Of a stretch of 64,000 nucleotides of DNA, positions 1-9,825 are shown in pieces. The notes below the pieces were generated by a model. It saw nothing but the letters and a program-made list of their open reading frames with translations. It had not been told where the DNA came from and did not search any database. The stretch comes from an uncultured Flavobacteriales bacterium. Lineage in GTDB: Bacteria > Bacteroidota > Bacteroidia > Flavobacteriales_D > Crocinitomicaceae. The first letter of the stretch is position 1, and each line of letters starts with the position of its first letter. The DNA lies in assembly GCA_937876195.1 (NCBI GenBank), contig CALEIK010000025.1:248001-312000 (forward strand), in the 5' to 3' direction. Position numbers and translations under genes: made by a program.

Positions 1-930
1 ATTCAGAGGAATAAAGCTTACCATTTTATCTTCTTTCACTACCGATTGGAAAAACTGTGTCGGATCCGAAATGAAATCCACCTTTTTTCCTTTCTGTGCA
101 TCACAAATGGTTCTGAGTTCCGTTGCTTTTTGGCGCGGTTGACCGAATTGACGCATAAACTCAACTAATTCAAAATCATCCATAGTGTTGATGCGATCAA
201 TCTCAATTGAGTTTGTCTCCTTCACTTCTTCAACGATAGGCGTTATCTTTTCTTCCAGTTCTTGTTGTTTCTGTTGGAAATGAGTAATGAGCAATAACAC
301 ACTTTCGTTGATGGAAGGAATTTCCTTTTTCAAGAAGGGGAGGATTTCATTCCGCAACAAATTTCGACGGTATTTATTGGATGCATTCGAAACATCTTCG
401 CGCCAAGTGAGGTTTTCAGAAAGGGCATATTTCTTTAATTCGTCCTTGGAAAAACTGAGCAATGGTCGCACAATTCGATCTCGTTCTTCAGGCATACACG
501 CCAGTCCCATTACGCCAGATTTCCGCGCAAGATTTAGAAAAAACGTTTCGACTTGATCATTCTGATGGTGCGCTAAAAACACGTGGGAGTTCGGATTCTC
601 CTTTTTAATCTCAGAAAACCAATTATAGCGAATCTCACGTGCCAGCTGTTGTAGGTTTCCACCGTTTTCCAATCGTTCAGAAATTGATTCAGAGCGTATT
701 TCCACTGGAATTTTTCTTTTCATGCAAAAAGCTTCAATGAATGCAGCGTCTTTGTCAGAATCTTCTCCGCGCAAGTGGTAGTTGACGTGCACACAGCGGA
801 CATCAAATTTAAGTTTATGAAGCACGTGCAGCAAAACGGTTGAGTCGAGTCCACCGCTGCACGCTACAACTGCAGGGTTTGATTTCAAATGTCCCCAATG
901 TGCTTCAATATGCTGTTCCAGGTTATGCAT
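1..930 (-). CDS. tilS: tRNA(Ile)-lysidine synthase TilS (3' end cut by window edge)
   Basis: This ATP-dependent enzyme converts C34 of the CAU-anticodon tRNA-Ile to lysidine, so the tRNA reads AUA codons. The reading frame is open from the ATG at 930 to the left edge, giving 310 residues, so the C-terminal part is missing. The N-type ATP pyrophosphatase P-loop SGGLDS lies at residues 25-30, followed by a conserved HVNYHLR stretch and an AHHQNDQ motif, as expected for the family. The start overlaps the stop codon of the upstream pabB by 8 bp, which suggests translational coupling. Identification from motifs is firm; only the missing end is unknown. Confidence 0.93.
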   Translation of the reverse strand, partial: MHNLEQHIEAHWGHLKSNPAVVACSGGLDSTVLLHVLHKLKFDVRCVHVNYHLRGEDSDKDAAFIEAFCMKRKIPVEIRSESISERLENGGNLQQLAREIRYNWFSEIKKENPNSHVFLAHHQNDQVETFFLNLARKSGVMGLACMPEERDRIVRPLLSFSKDELKKYALSENLTWREDVSNASNKYRRNLLRNEILPFLKKEIPSINESVLLLITHFQQKQQELEEKITPIVEEVKETNSIEIDRINTMDDFELVEFMRQFGQPRQKATELRTICDAQKGKKVDFISDPTQFFQSVVKEDKMVSFIPLN

Positions 931-2125
931 TCATCGCATTTAGAATTCGCTTGACCTTCACATTGCACTCTTCGTATTCGTTTTCTGGAATTGAATTAAT
1001 GGTGATTGCGCCGCCGACAGAACAGGAAAGATATTGCGTTCGTTTGTTGTAAATAAGTGAACGAATAATCACGTTGAAATCGAAATCGCCATTCGGTGCA
1101 ATCATTCCAATACTTCCAGAATACAGTCCACGTTTAAAATCTTCGTGTTGCTCAATCAATTGCATAGCGCTGATTTTCGGAGCACCTGTCATTGATCCCA
1201 TGGGGAAGGTTGCTTTGAGAATATCAGTAAAATTAGTCGCTGAATCTACCTGACAGGAAATCGTGGAAATCATCTGATGCACCGTTTCGAAGGTGTAAAT
1301 TCCAAACAATTCGTCCACCTGAACGCTGTTTTTTGTTGCAATTTTCGATAAGTCATTTCTCACCAAATCAACAATCATCACATTTTCGGAACGTTCTTTT
1401 GGATCGTTCAATAATTGTGTTTTCAGTAATTCATCTTCTTCCGATGTACTTCCTCGTTTACTCGTTCCTTTGATCGGCGATGAGGTTAATTTATTTCCAC
1501 TGCGACCGATGTAGAGTTCGGGACTTCCGCACATCAACACAAAGTCGTCGCTATTGAAATAGGCTGAGTAGGGTGCTTTTGTAATATTGTTCAATTTAAA
1601 ATACGCGTTCAATGGTTCAGGAATCTCGACGTTCTCGGCAAAAAACTCTTGACAGTAATTGACTTCATAAATGTTCCCCAACTGAATTTCTTCTTTTAAC
1701 TGAGCGACATGGGCCAAGTATTCTTCCTTACTCGTTCTCGGTTCTAGTTGAATGGAATAGCTTTCATGTTCTGTGATCTGTTGCACCTTCAAAAAGTCCT
1801 GAACAAAGGATTTACCTTCTGCAGTTACTTCGCCTTGGATAAATTCAACATCGGAATTGTCAATTTCAACGACATACATAGGAACCCACAGTAGCGCTTT
1901 TGGAAATTGAACGCCATCGAAATTTTGAGAACTCAGGTCTTCAATGTCATTTTTTAGATCATAACTCAAGCAGGTAAAAATGAATTTGCCTTCGTTTCTA
2001 TCTATAAATGATTGAATCTGATCGAAAGGATTTCCAGCTTCTAGAATCAGTTGTTCACCATCACCAAATGCGAGTAGTGAAGTACCGTCATTACTATTCA
2101 AATATGCAGTTGGAAAGCTGTTCAT
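923..2125 (-). CDS. pabB: Aminodeoxychorismate synthase component I (PabB-like)
   Basis: This is a chorismate-utilising enzyme of 400 residues, predicted to make aminodeoxychorismate for folate synthesis with an amidotransferase partner not seen here. The C-terminal chorismate-binding domain carries GSMTGAPK and an ending with GGAIT and EYEECNVK-type motifs. The segment PIKGT has lysine at residue 219. In characterised enzymes this position is lysine in PabB and alanine in TrpE, so the sequence favours PabB over anthranilate synthase. The N-terminal domain is short compared with TrpE. It overlaps tilS by 8 bp and is probably co-transcribed with it. No strong promoter box was recognised upstream. 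Confidence 0.88.
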   Translation of the reverse strand: MNSFPTAYLNSNDGTSLLAFGDGEQLILEAGNPFDQIQSFIDRNEGKFIFTCLSYDLKNDIEDLSSQNFDGVQFPKALLWVPMYVVEIDNSDVEFIQGEVTAEGKSFVQDFLKVQQITEHESYSIQLEPRTSKEEYLAHVAQLKEEIQLGNIYEVNYCQEFFAENVEIPEPLNAYFKLNNITKAPYSAYFNSDDFVLMCGSPELYIGRSGNKLTSSPIKGTSKRGSTSEEDELLKTQLLNDPKERSENVMIVDLVRNDLSKIATKNSVQVDELFGIYTFETVHQMISTISCQVDSATNFTDILKATFPMGSMTGAPKISAMQLIEQHEDFKRGLYSGSIGMIAPNGDFDFNVIIRSLIYNKRTQYLSCSVGGAITINSIPENEYEECNVKVKRILNAMNA

Positions 2126-2674
2126 AGCACGAATTTAAGGAAAATAGGAAATTCAGAGATTTAAAGATTCAATTATTCAAGAATTCTGGTGCTGGCTTTG
2201 TTGTTAGAAGATGCATATTTCGCAATATCGCAATATTTCGATATTTCGACGGGCTCGATGACCGAAGTTCTACATATCGCAATATTTCGAAATGTGAATA
2301 TTTTGAATAGGTTGTTTTTATGCCTACGAACTATATTGGTCATCTCAATTTTAAAATTTAAGATCCCAACTCGATATGAGGTAAATTGTAATATTGCAAT
2401 ATTTCGAAATTTCGATTGGGCTTAATGTGCAATGCTCGATGACGGAAATTCTACATATCGTAATATTTCGAAATGTAAATCCGTTGAATAAGTTGTTTTG
2501 CACTGAAGAACTCTAATTGTCATCTGAATTTTAAAATTTAGAATCGCAGCTTGATCTGAAGTAAAATCGCAATATGTCGATTTTACGATTCAATATAACT
2601 CCGTTAAATGAAGTAAATGCCAATATCGACATATTGCGATTTTACTTTTCTTATCTTTCGCCGAGATTTCTGCT
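2126..2674. repeat. Repeat-rich intergenic block with a degenerate 181-bp tandem duplication
   Basis: There is no convincing gene in these 549 bases. The block holds at least five copies or variants of the window-wide repeat core TCGnAATATTnCGA, at about 2221-2250, 2274-2293, 2395-2412, 2455-2474 and 2561-2645. A unit starting GCTCGATGAC at 2253 recurs at 2434, with matching CTACATATCG (2270 and 2451) and TTTTAAAATTTA segments at an offset of 180-181 bp, so the block contains an ancient tandem duplication. The right end holds a 21-bp perfect inverted repeat at 2561-2581 and 2625-2645. A near-consensus -7 box, TATCTTTC, at 2652-2659 may serve the downstream acyltransferase. Confidence 0.85.
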
Positions 2675-4006
2675 ATGATTTACAAATTATTGAAAATAAT
2701 AATTGGATTGGGCATTCGGTTTTACTACCGTGAAATCCGTGTGAAGAATATTAAACAATTGCACACTTCTGCACCTAGAATTATTATCGCTAATCACCCA
2801 AACACCATGATGGACGGCTGGTTGATTAGTTACATCAGTAAGGATCCGATTTATTTCATGGCAAAAGGGACCTTTTTCAATTCACCACTGAAAAAATGGC
2901 TACTGAAGGGACTTGGGTTAATTCCAATCAATCGCGCGACGGATGCTTCCACAAAAGGCATTAGCAATACCGATTCTTTTGAAGCCTGTTATCGCTTGTT
3001 GGAAGAAGGGAAAACGGTGGTCATTTTTCCAGAAGGAAATAGTTTCAAGGAACATCAATTGCGTGAGTTAAAGTCAGGAACTGCGCGAATTGCATTGGAA
3101 GTCGAGCGCAGAGGATTGTTGAAATCGAACTTGGAGATCGTTCCTGTTGGTTTGGTCTATTCCAAAGCCGAAAAATTCAGAAGTTCTGTGCTGGTATCTG
3201 TTGGTGAACCGATTTCTGCAAAACCTCACCTCGAGTTATTCAAGGAAAACAGTTCCAAAGCCGCGCGCGAGTTGACAGCGGTGTTCAAAGAAAAATTATC
3301 GGTGTTGTTGGTGAACGCTACGACAAACAATTACGATGAACTCGTAGATGACCTAGTGGCATTGTTTGGAACTCGAAAAATGCGACTTAGACGCAAGGGA
3401 ATGGAGAACAATGTGACGTTTTTGCGCGAGATCAATTCGATTATCAACGAGATGAGGACCTCAGATCCTGAACGACTAGAGCAGATTAAAACTACAACTG
3501 CTGAATTGAAAGAAAAACTTGAAGCACTTCAAATTGTTCCGGCTTTTTTAGATCGAACCTATCGATCGACGATGTTCATTCGCCAGTTGATTCAATCGAC
3601 GTTAGCGCTTGTTGTGGGATTGCCTTTTTTCTTGTTTGGGTTTATTCACAACATTGTTCCATACAAAGTGATGGATGTCCTTGTATTGAAATTGGTCAGG
3701 GACGTTGAATATTACGCGCCAGTTTCTGTATTGATGGGATTGGTTTTTTATCCCTTGAATTATTTTGGATTTCTGTATCTGATCGATTTCGCTGTCGATC
3801 TCAGTTTTTGGCAGAAATTATTTTATTTCTTTTCAATGCCTGTATTTGGATTGTTTGCGTTTCAGTTTTACCTGTATTATCACCACATTTCTGTCAAAAC
3901 GAATTTTGTTATTCTGATGAAAACGGAGCGTGGCGAAATCGAAAAACTGAAGAAAGAAAAAGAAGCACTAGGAGCGTTATTGTTTACTTCGAATATTCCA
4001 AGCTGA
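2675..4006 (+). CDS. Lysophospholipid acyltransferase family protein (PlsC/GPAT-like)
   Basis: A 443-residue membrane-associated acyltransferase, predicted to acylate glycerol-3-phosphate or a lysophospholipid. The catalytic block NHPNTMMD (His41, Asp47) has the five-residue spacing of the NHPN subgroup, and FPEGNS near residue 115 is the substrate-binding block. It is longer than classical PlsC (about 240 residues). The extra C-terminal half has two to three hydrophobic segments around residues 305-335 and 345-415, followed by a short charged tail. The gene stands alone downstream of the repeat block and converges with the TolC-like gene, overlapping its 3' end by 23 bp. The exact substrate cannot be read from the sequence. 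Confidence 0.85.
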   Translation: MIYKLLKIIIGLGIRFYYREIRVKNIKQLHTSAPRIIIANHPNTMMDGWLISYISKDPIYFMAKGTFFNSPLKKWLLKGLGLIPINRATDASTKGISNTDSFEACYRLLEEGKTVVIFPEGNSFKEHQLRELKSGTARIALEVERRGLLKSNLEIVPVGLVYSKAEKFRSSVLVSVGEPISAKPHLELFKENSSKAARELTAVFKEKLSVLLVNATTNNYDELVDDLVALFGTRKMRLRRKGMENNVTFLREINSIINEMRTSDPERLEQIKTTTAELKEKLEALQIVPAFLDRTYRSTMFIRQLIQSTLALVVGLPFFLFGFIHNIVPYKVMDVLVLKLVRDVEYYAPVSVLMGLVFYPLNYFGFLYLIDFAVDLSFWQKLFYFFSMPVFGLFAFQFYLYYHHISVKTNFVILMKTERGEIEKLKKEKEALGALLFTSNIPS

Positions 4007-5312
4007 TTTTCCCGGTCATTTTGTAGATTTCCAAATACGTATCAAGCTTGTTGTACAAGTTTTCATAGTGCTGAATCATCGTATTTTGATACGACTGCTG
4101 AAAACTTGCCAAGTCGATTGAATTTAAACTTCCCAGCTCAAATCGTTTTTCAGCCAATTCAAACGCCTTTTCTGCATAAACGAGGTTTTCCTCTGAGATG
4201 CTCGTTAATTGCGATCGAACTTGATACAACTCAATCATATTTTGAAGAGAATTTGTCAAGGTGAGTTTCATACTCTCGATGTTCAAACTACTAATCTCTT
4301 CCTGAATTTTTGAAACTTCGACTGCGCGCTTGTCTTTCCAATTGTTGAAAATGTTGTAGCGCAACGTGAAATTTCCGTAATAGGAGAGATTCGTCACTTT
4401 AGCCTCAAACAAATCATCCTTAATTTCTCGTACTGTCGACCAGCTGGGACTTGCACCAATTTGAAAACTTAGAGTCGGATATAAAAATGATTTCTGAAAA
4501 GAAGTCGTTGTTTTCTGCAATTCCAACGCGAGGTATTGATTTTTTAAATTTTGATTATTTGAAAGCATATCGTCTTTCGCAGCTTCAAAGTCAACAATTC
4601 CAATAGCAACATCCAATTTATCCGTCAATTCGATATCCCTGTTGAATTCCGTCGTATCGTTCATCATGATTTTTAGGTTTCGAATCGAATTGATGTACGA
4701 AATCTCCTGCATGATGTAATTCGTGCTATCCGTTAGGTATTGATTTCTAAACTGCAACGCTTCCAACGAATTTGAACTGCTGTATTTCTCCTTTAATTCA
4801 TAGTATTGATTCCGTCTTCTAGAAAGGGACATGATATTTTCAAACAACTTCATTCGCTCGTATTGCAATTGCGCTTGATAATACGTTTTGAGGACATCTT
4901 GAATGGTAGTTTCTATTACCGCGATGACGTTGTTTCCGCTTTGTATTTCCAATTGCTCAAGGCGTTGTTTCGACATTTTTACTTGAAAACCGCTAAAAAT
5001 ATTCCAATTAGCACTCAAGGTAGGAGCAAGTGATTGATTGAGAATAATTCCTGGTGTAAAGGTAAACGGGTTGTTGGTGTTGTCTTGAATCGCGTTGTTT
5101 TGTCCCACAGTCAAGGTAACCGTAGGAAACAATCCAGCTTCCGACCACGTATTGTTTTTCTCGTTGATTTCGTGTTGTTTTTCTGAAATCAATACTTGGT
5201 AATTATTCTCCAAGGCCATGAATACGGCCTGTGATGCCGAAAGTTTTTCTTGACCAATGCTGTATGAAGCAATAAAAAGAAGTAGGATGAGACTATTCGT
5301 TTTCAAATTCAT
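3984..5312 (-). CDS. TolC-family outer membrane efflux protein
   Basis: A 442-residue outer membrane channel protein, the third gene of a tripartite efflux operon. It begins with a signal peptide (MNLKTNSLILLLFIASYSIG) followed by EKLSASQAVFMALENNY, the usual start of an outer-membrane-efflux repeat. Long heptad-rich helices around residues 130-200 and 335-420 match the alpha-barrel of TolC. The start overlaps the 3' end of the RND pump gene by 20 bp, which indicates coupling. Its 3' end overlaps the convergent acyltransferase gene by 23 bp, so no terminator fits between them. The export substrate is unknown. Confidence 0.9.
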   Translation of the reverse strand: MNLKTNSLILLLFIASYSIGQEKLSASQAVFMALENNYQVLISEKQHEINEKNNTWSEAGLFPTVTLTVGQNNAIQDNTNNPFTFTPGIILNQSLAPTLSANWNIFSGFQVKMSKQRLEQLEIQSGNNVIAVIETTIQDVLKTYYQAQLQYERMKLFENIMSLSRRRNQYYELKEKYSSSNSLEALQFRNQYLTDSTNYIMQEISYINSIRNLKIMMNDTTEFNRDIELTDKLDVAIGIVDFEAAKDDMLSNNQNLKNQYLALELQKTTTSFQKSFLYPTLSFQIGASPSWSTVREIKDDLFEAKVTNLSYYGNFTLRYNIFNNWKDKRAVEVSKIQEEISSLNIESMKLTLTNSLQNMIELYQVRSQLTSISEENLVYAEKAFELAEKRFELGSLNSIDLASFQQSYQNTMIQHYENLYNKLDTYLEIYKMTGKISLEYSK

Positions 5313-8300
5313 GTTTGTTTGCTGCTAATTTTAATACAGGTTCTACTTTCCGTGGGTCAATGTTTTTTTCTCCCGTCCAAATTCGTCTTCCAGTTCTACG
5401 TGACGCATTCCAGAAAATAATTGCCGCGGGGTAGAAGAAGAGGATGAAAATCGTTCCGAATAGTACGCCAAATGCAATGGATGCTGCCATTGGAATGAGG
5501 AATTGTGCCTGCATACTCGTTTCAGAGATGATAGGCAACAGTCCCGCTACTGTCGTCAATGATGTCAAAATAATAGGTCTAAAACGAGATGCCGCAGCAT
5601 TTAACGCTGCTGTTTTGATGTCTTCTCCTTCTTCTAACAATTGATTGTAGCGATCAAGGAAAACGATGGCATCGTTGATGAGTACACCAATCAATGCAAT
5701 CATCCCAAAAATCGAAAGAATTGACACTGGAATTCCAATCAGTCCATGTCCCAAAAACGCACCTGCAACTCCAGCAGGAATTACCAACATGATGAGGAAG
5801 GCACTGCTTAAACTATTGAAGTGCAAAGTCAAAATGATGAACATGATGGCAATTCCGATCAAACTCACATACTGCATCGAATTTCCAGTTTTTTGACTTC
5901 GTTCAAACTGACCTAAGCGCTTGAATTGAACATCAGGATACGCCTGTTGCACTTTTGGAATCACGTTATCCGTAATTTTCTCATTGATTTTCGCTACGGC
6001 ATCAGGATCAAGGCATTCAGCATCCACTTTGATGATTTGTTGTCCGTCTCTTCGCTTCAAGCTTTCTGCTGCTCTTCCAAGCGTGAAGTCGCACAATTGT
6101 TCGAGTGGAATCGCAATCCCCGAAGCTGTTTTAATCTTCATGTGTTCTAAATCAGACAGCGAACTTCTTTCATCTTTCGGGTACCTCACCCAGATTTTGA
6201 CTTCGTCTGTTCCAATGATGACACGTTGCGCTTCTTGACCAAAGAATCCTCGTCGAATCTGCGCTAAGACTTCATTTTCGCTGATACCATAGATTTCAGC
6301 TTCAGGTTTCATATCGAGGTAGACTTCCGTCTTTCCTGGGGGCATGTTGTCTTTGATATTGAAGACTCCGCTGATGTTCGCCAATTCTTTTTTGAATAAT
6401 TCACGTGCACCTTGTAAACTAGCTTGATTGGCAGAAGTCAATCCAACTTCGACTTCTTTTCCAAATCGGTTAAACCCTCCAACGTAGGTATCTTGTGCTA
6501 ATTTTCCTTCGGGAGATGCATTTAACCGTTCTATGATACGATTCATCAATGTATCGACAGGAGTTTTAGAATTTTCTCCATTGAAAAACACTTGCACCAT
6601 GGAGGCGTGATTCCCCGCTTGAGAAATATTCATGGCAAACCCAACGTTACTCGAGTAATAGGTCAACAATGAATCGCCTGATTCGTCAATAATACGTTGA
6701 TTTTCTTCAAACAGAATTTGCGTCGCTGTTTCCACGAATTTTTCTGATTTCTCCTTTGTGTCGCCAGGCTTGTAGGCAGCTTCTATGGTGAAAAAATCAG
6801 GTTGAATATCTGGAAAGAAGGTAAAGGAAATTACCCCTTTTGCAAATAGGGTGAAGATCATAATCGTAAACAACAATGGAAACGCAAATCCAAGTCGGTA
6901 CCACTTGCGTTTTGTCCCAACAATCATTTCTACGGCTTTGTTGAACCAATTGTCTCGGACATATTTAATTCCTTTGTCCGCTCCTGATCGAACACCATTC
7001 TCCATGGGTGATTTTACAAATCCACCGTAAATGAGCATTGCTCCCAAAATGAATAAGCAGAATGGGAAGAGGAGGAGTCCGAAACTTGGTTCGGAAGGAA
7101 TCAATCTAGTGCCAATGAAAATTACAACAATCCCACCAAGCATGAACAGGATTCCCTTCATGTAACTGTAAGAAAATGTCTTTTGTTCCGCCAGTACTGA
7201 TTTATGACCAAGGTGAGCTGGCAATACGATAAACGCTTCAAAGAGCGAGAATGCAAGGCAGGAAATTACGACGAACGCCATTTCACGCATCATTTCTAGT
7301 CCTTCAACGAAAAGAAGAATAGAGAAAGCGACTATTGTTGTCAATACAGAACTAAACACAGATCCGAGAACTTCCATTGTTCCGTCCAGTGCAGCCTTGT
7401 GAGCAGGTTTGCCTTTCTCAAAATGTGCGTAGATGTTTTCGGTAATTACAATACCATCATCGACTAGAATTCCTACGACTAAGATCATCCCAAAGAGTGA
7501 AATCATGTTGATGGAAATGCCGTACATCAGTCCAAAAATGAACATTCCAAGAAATGAGAATGGTATTCCAAATGCCACCCAAGCGGACAGTTTGATGTTC
7601 AGGAAAAGTCCCAAGAAGACCAGTACCAAAATCAGCCCCATTAGTCCGTTGGAGGTAAGTAAATCGATGCGTTCATTCAACATACTGTTGAACTCGTAGA
7701 AGATATTGAAATTATACTCTTGATTTTTCTTTTCAAACTCTTCTTTGTAGTCGTAAAGCGCCTCGGTGATTTCAGTAATATCCTGTTCAGGAGTTTTTTC
7801 AATTTGAAATGAAACGGCTGGCTTTCCGTTGTATTTAGCTTCTTGTGATCCTTCGGAATAACCCAGTTGAACGTCTGCGACATCACCAATGGTAATTTTC
7901 TCACCAGTTGGCGTCGTACGCACCAAAATCTTTGAAATATCATCTGCTGAAGTGCTGCGATTGTTTGAACGAATGTTCATTTCTTCCAATCCACCACGAA
8001 TCATTCCTGTTGTAATGTCAACATTTTTAGACCCAACTACTAGTGCAATTTCTTGCATTGAAATATTAAAGCGTAGCAGATCCTGTTCGCGCACATTGAT
8101 TGTGATTTCCTTTTCAGGAAAACCGTTCTTTACAATTTGGCTAATCACTTTTGTGTTTAGCAGGTCCCGCTCCACCTGCGAAGCCATGTCCGTCAATTGC
8201 GTTGTTGAGGCATCGTCTTTTTTTGCAGAAACACCAACAAAAGCCACAACGCTTCCCATTCCACCTGACTTGAGTCGCTTGATGAGAGGGCGTTCTGCAC

Positions 8301-8664
8301 CTTGAGGAAATGAGTTGATAGAATTGACGCTGTTTTCAACTTCACTTAACAAGTCGTCCATGTCTGTATCGACGTATGCTTTGATGTTGATTTGTGCGAA
8401 GTTTTCCGAAGATGTACTATTCACTTCTTCAATCCCATCCAGTCCGTTAATGGACTGTTCGACTTTAATCGTAACTCCTTCTTGCATTTCGCTGGGAGAT
8501 GCACCAGGATAAAATACCGTTACTACAATTTGATTTGGATCAAGTTCGGGAAAAAACGACCGTTTCATCGTGAAAATCGAAAACAACCCAAACATCAAAA
8601 TGAGTGCTATGGCGGCATTTCCCCAGATGGGACGATTGATAAAAAACTGAATGACTCTTCTCAT
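5293..8664 (-). CDS. RND-family efflux pump, inner membrane permease
   Basis: A proton-driven resistance-nodulation-division transporter of 1123 residues, slightly longer than AcrB (about 1050). It shows the duplicated RND layout: a transmembrane helix near residues 12-32, a first periplasmic domain, a helix bundle around 340-545, a second lone helix near 595, a second periplasmic domain, and a final bundle from about 925. The bundle includes GILVDDGIVITENIY, with the acidic pair of the proton relay, and the equivalent GVLINDAIVFLDRY in the second half. It lies 9 bp downstream of the adaptor gene and overlaps tolC. Family assignment is certain; drug versus lipid or metal export is not decidable, although the pattern is HAE-like rather than CusA-like. 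Confidence 0.93.
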   Translation of the reverse strand: MRRVIQFFINRPIWGNAAIALILMFGLFSIFTMKRSFFPELDPNQIVVTVFYPGASPSEMQEGVTIKVEQSINGLDGIEEVNSTSSENFAQINIKAYVDTDMDDLLSEVENSVNSINSFPQGAERPLIKRLKSGGMGSVVAFVGVSAKKDDASTTQLTDMASQVERDLLNTKVISQIVKNGFPEKEITINVREQDLLRFNISMQEIALVVGSKNVDITTGMIRGGLEEMNIRSNNRSTSADDISKILVRTTPTGEKITIGDVADVQLGYSEGSQEAKYNGKPAVSFQIEKTPEQDITEITEALYDYKEEFEKKNQEYNFNIFYEFNSMLNERIDLLTSNGLMGLILVLVFLGLFLNIKLSAWVAFGIPFSFLGMFIFGLMYGISINMISLFGMILVVGILVDDGIVITENIYAHFEKGKPAHKAALDGTMEVLGSVFSSVLTTIVAFSILLFVEGLEMMREMAFVVISCLAFSLFEAFIVLPAHLGHKSVLAEQKTFSYSYMKGILFMLGGIVVIFIGTRLIPSEPSFGLLLFPFCLFILGAMLIYGGFVKSPMENGVRSGADKGIKYVRDNWFNKAVEMIVGTKRKWYRLGFAFPLLFTIMIFTLFAKGVISFTFFPDIQPDFFTIEAAYKPGDTKEKSEKFVETATQILFEENQRIIDESGDSLLTYYSSNVGFAMNISQAGNHASMVQVFFNGENSKTPVDTLMNRIIERLNASPEGKLAQDTYVGGFNRFGKEVEVGLTSANQASLQGARELFKKELANISGVFNIKDNMPPGKTEVYLDMKPEAEIYGISENEVLAQIRRGFFGQEAQRVIIGTDEVKIWVRYPKDERSSLSDLEHMKIKTASGIAIPLEQLCDFTLGRAAESLKRRDGQQIIKVDAECLDPDAVAKINEKITDNVIPKVQQAYPDVQFKRLGQFERSQKTGNSMQYVSLIGIAIMFIILTLHFNSLSSAFLIMLVIPAGVAGAFLGHGLIGIPVSILSIFGMIALIGVLINDAIVFLDRYNQLLEEGEDIKTAALNAAASRFRPIILTSLTTVAGLLPIISETSMQAQFLIPMAASIAFGVLFGTIFILFFYPAAIIFWNASRRTGRRIWTGEKNIDPRKVEPVLKLAANKHEFENE

Positions 8665-8673
8665 GGCACTTTA

Positions 8674-9798
8674 TTATCTTACAACTCCACTGTACGTTAC
8701 CTTTCCTTTACTTTCTTCTACTTGTTCGAGCACGGCGTGTTGACCATCTGAAAGACCAGTCACATAGACAGAATCAGGTTTAGAGCTCACGATTGTCACT
8801 TCAACAGGTACTAGTTTTGAATCTTTAAGCACTTTAACCACACCATCCTTCACTGCTGATCTTGGAAGTGTAACTGTTTCCTTTTGCGCTTTTTTATTGA
8901 TGGAAACGTTCAGAAACATTCCGTTGTAGATGTTTTTATCTTTCAAAGGCTTCACTGAATAGTACACATCAGCAGATTGCGTTTGTTGATTAATTACATC
9001 TGAAACACGAATTATTTTCCCGGTCGCAATTTTTTCATTGTTTGAATCATAGAATTCTGCGGAACTGTTTTCCTTGTATAACTGTAAATCGTCCATGGAT
9101 ATCGGAACTTTCACTTCAAAATCACCCGTTTTAGCAATTTTTGCTATTTGTCCACCCGGGTTTGCAATGGCACCTGGTTCAGAATAAACAGCAATCACTG
9201 TCCCGTTAAATGGAGCAAGATAAAAGTACTTTTCCATGCGGACTTCGAGACTTTTTAAGTTGTAGTATTCGGTAAGAATATTTCTGCTTGTGAGAAACAT
9301 ACGTTCTTTGTCCGAATTAATCTCTGGTAGAGCTGGTAACATCTTGTCAGGTTGGAGGGCATTTAAAAAACTTGTCCATTTCTGTTTTTGAGATGGGAAA
9401 TCTAATTCAATATCAGGCATCATGTTGATGATTAAATTGCTTAATCCTGTTTTTCTAGCTGTCAATGTATAGAACGCTTCTTTGTTGTTGACGCGGTAAA
9501 GTATTTGTCCCGCGCGAAAGTTTGTCCCTGGTTTCATTGATACATCCCCTTTTTGCAATTCACCTTGTACTTCAACTGAAATGATCACTTCAGAATTTGG
9601 TAGAATCTGCCCATATGAGGTTAAAACCAACATTTTCATCTCATTTTTCACTTCAGTGACAGGGACGAAAACTGTGGTATTTTCCTTTTTAACGTCTTTT
9701 TCAAATTCCTTTTTATTTGCGGAAAGTACCACGTAAATTAATGCAGTGAGCACTAGAAAAATGGTAAGTAATATGAGTTGGTTTCTTTTCATAATCAT
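8674..9798 (-). CDS. RND efflux periplasmic adaptor (membrane fusion protein)
   Basis: A 375-residue HlyD/AcrA-like adaptor that links the inner membrane pump to the TolC-like channel. An N-terminal membrane anchor (residues about 7-25) is followed by a barrel-sandwich hybrid with a short helical hairpin, then a beta-barrel region and a membrane-proximal end containing LPRSAVKDG. The frame is open upstream to an ATG at 9828. A TATTTTTG -7 box on the minus strand (9825 to 9818) lies between that ATG and the ATGs at 9798 and 9792, so one of the latter is the likely start. It is the first gene of the adaptor-pump-TolC operon. Confidence 0.88.
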   Translation of the reverse strand: MIMKRNQLILLTIFLVLTALIYVVLSANKKEFEKDVKKENTTVFVPVTEVKNEMKMLVLTSYGQILPNSEVIISVEVQGELQKGDVSMKPGTNFRAGQILYRVNNKEAFYTLTARKTGLSNLIINMMPDIELDFPSQKQKWTSFLNALQPDKMLPALPEINSDKERMFLTSRNILTEYYNLKSLEVRMEKYFYLAPFNGTVIAVYSEPGAIANPGGQIAKIAKTGDFEVKVPISMDDLQLYKENSSAEFYDSNNEKIATGKIIRVSDVINQQTQSADVYYSVKPLKDKNIYNGMFLNVSINKKAQKETVTLPRSAVKDGVVKVLKDSKLVPVEVTIVSSKPDSVYVTGLSDGQHAVLEQVEESKGKVTYSGVVR

Positions 9799-9817
9799 CG
9801 GGATTGGATGTATTCTA

Positions 9818-9825
9818 CAAAAATA
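9818..9825 (-). promoter_or_regulatory. -7 box of the RND efflux operon
   Basis: TATTTTTG on the minus strand fits the Bacteroidota TAnnTTTG -7 consensus. Transcription would begin near 9812, which excludes the longer start at 9828 and leaves a leader of about 13 bases. No clear -33 TTTG was found. Confidence 0.5.

Noticed and set aside
2189..2425. A 78-residue open frame in the repeat-rich region
   Set aside because: It consists mainly of repeat copies, has no recognisable protein features or promoter box, and spans the tandem duplication. It is explained by the repeats.
7889..8305. A 138-residue frame opposite the RND pump gene
   Set aside because: It is antisense to well-conserved RND sequence, and its composition is explained by the complementary strand.
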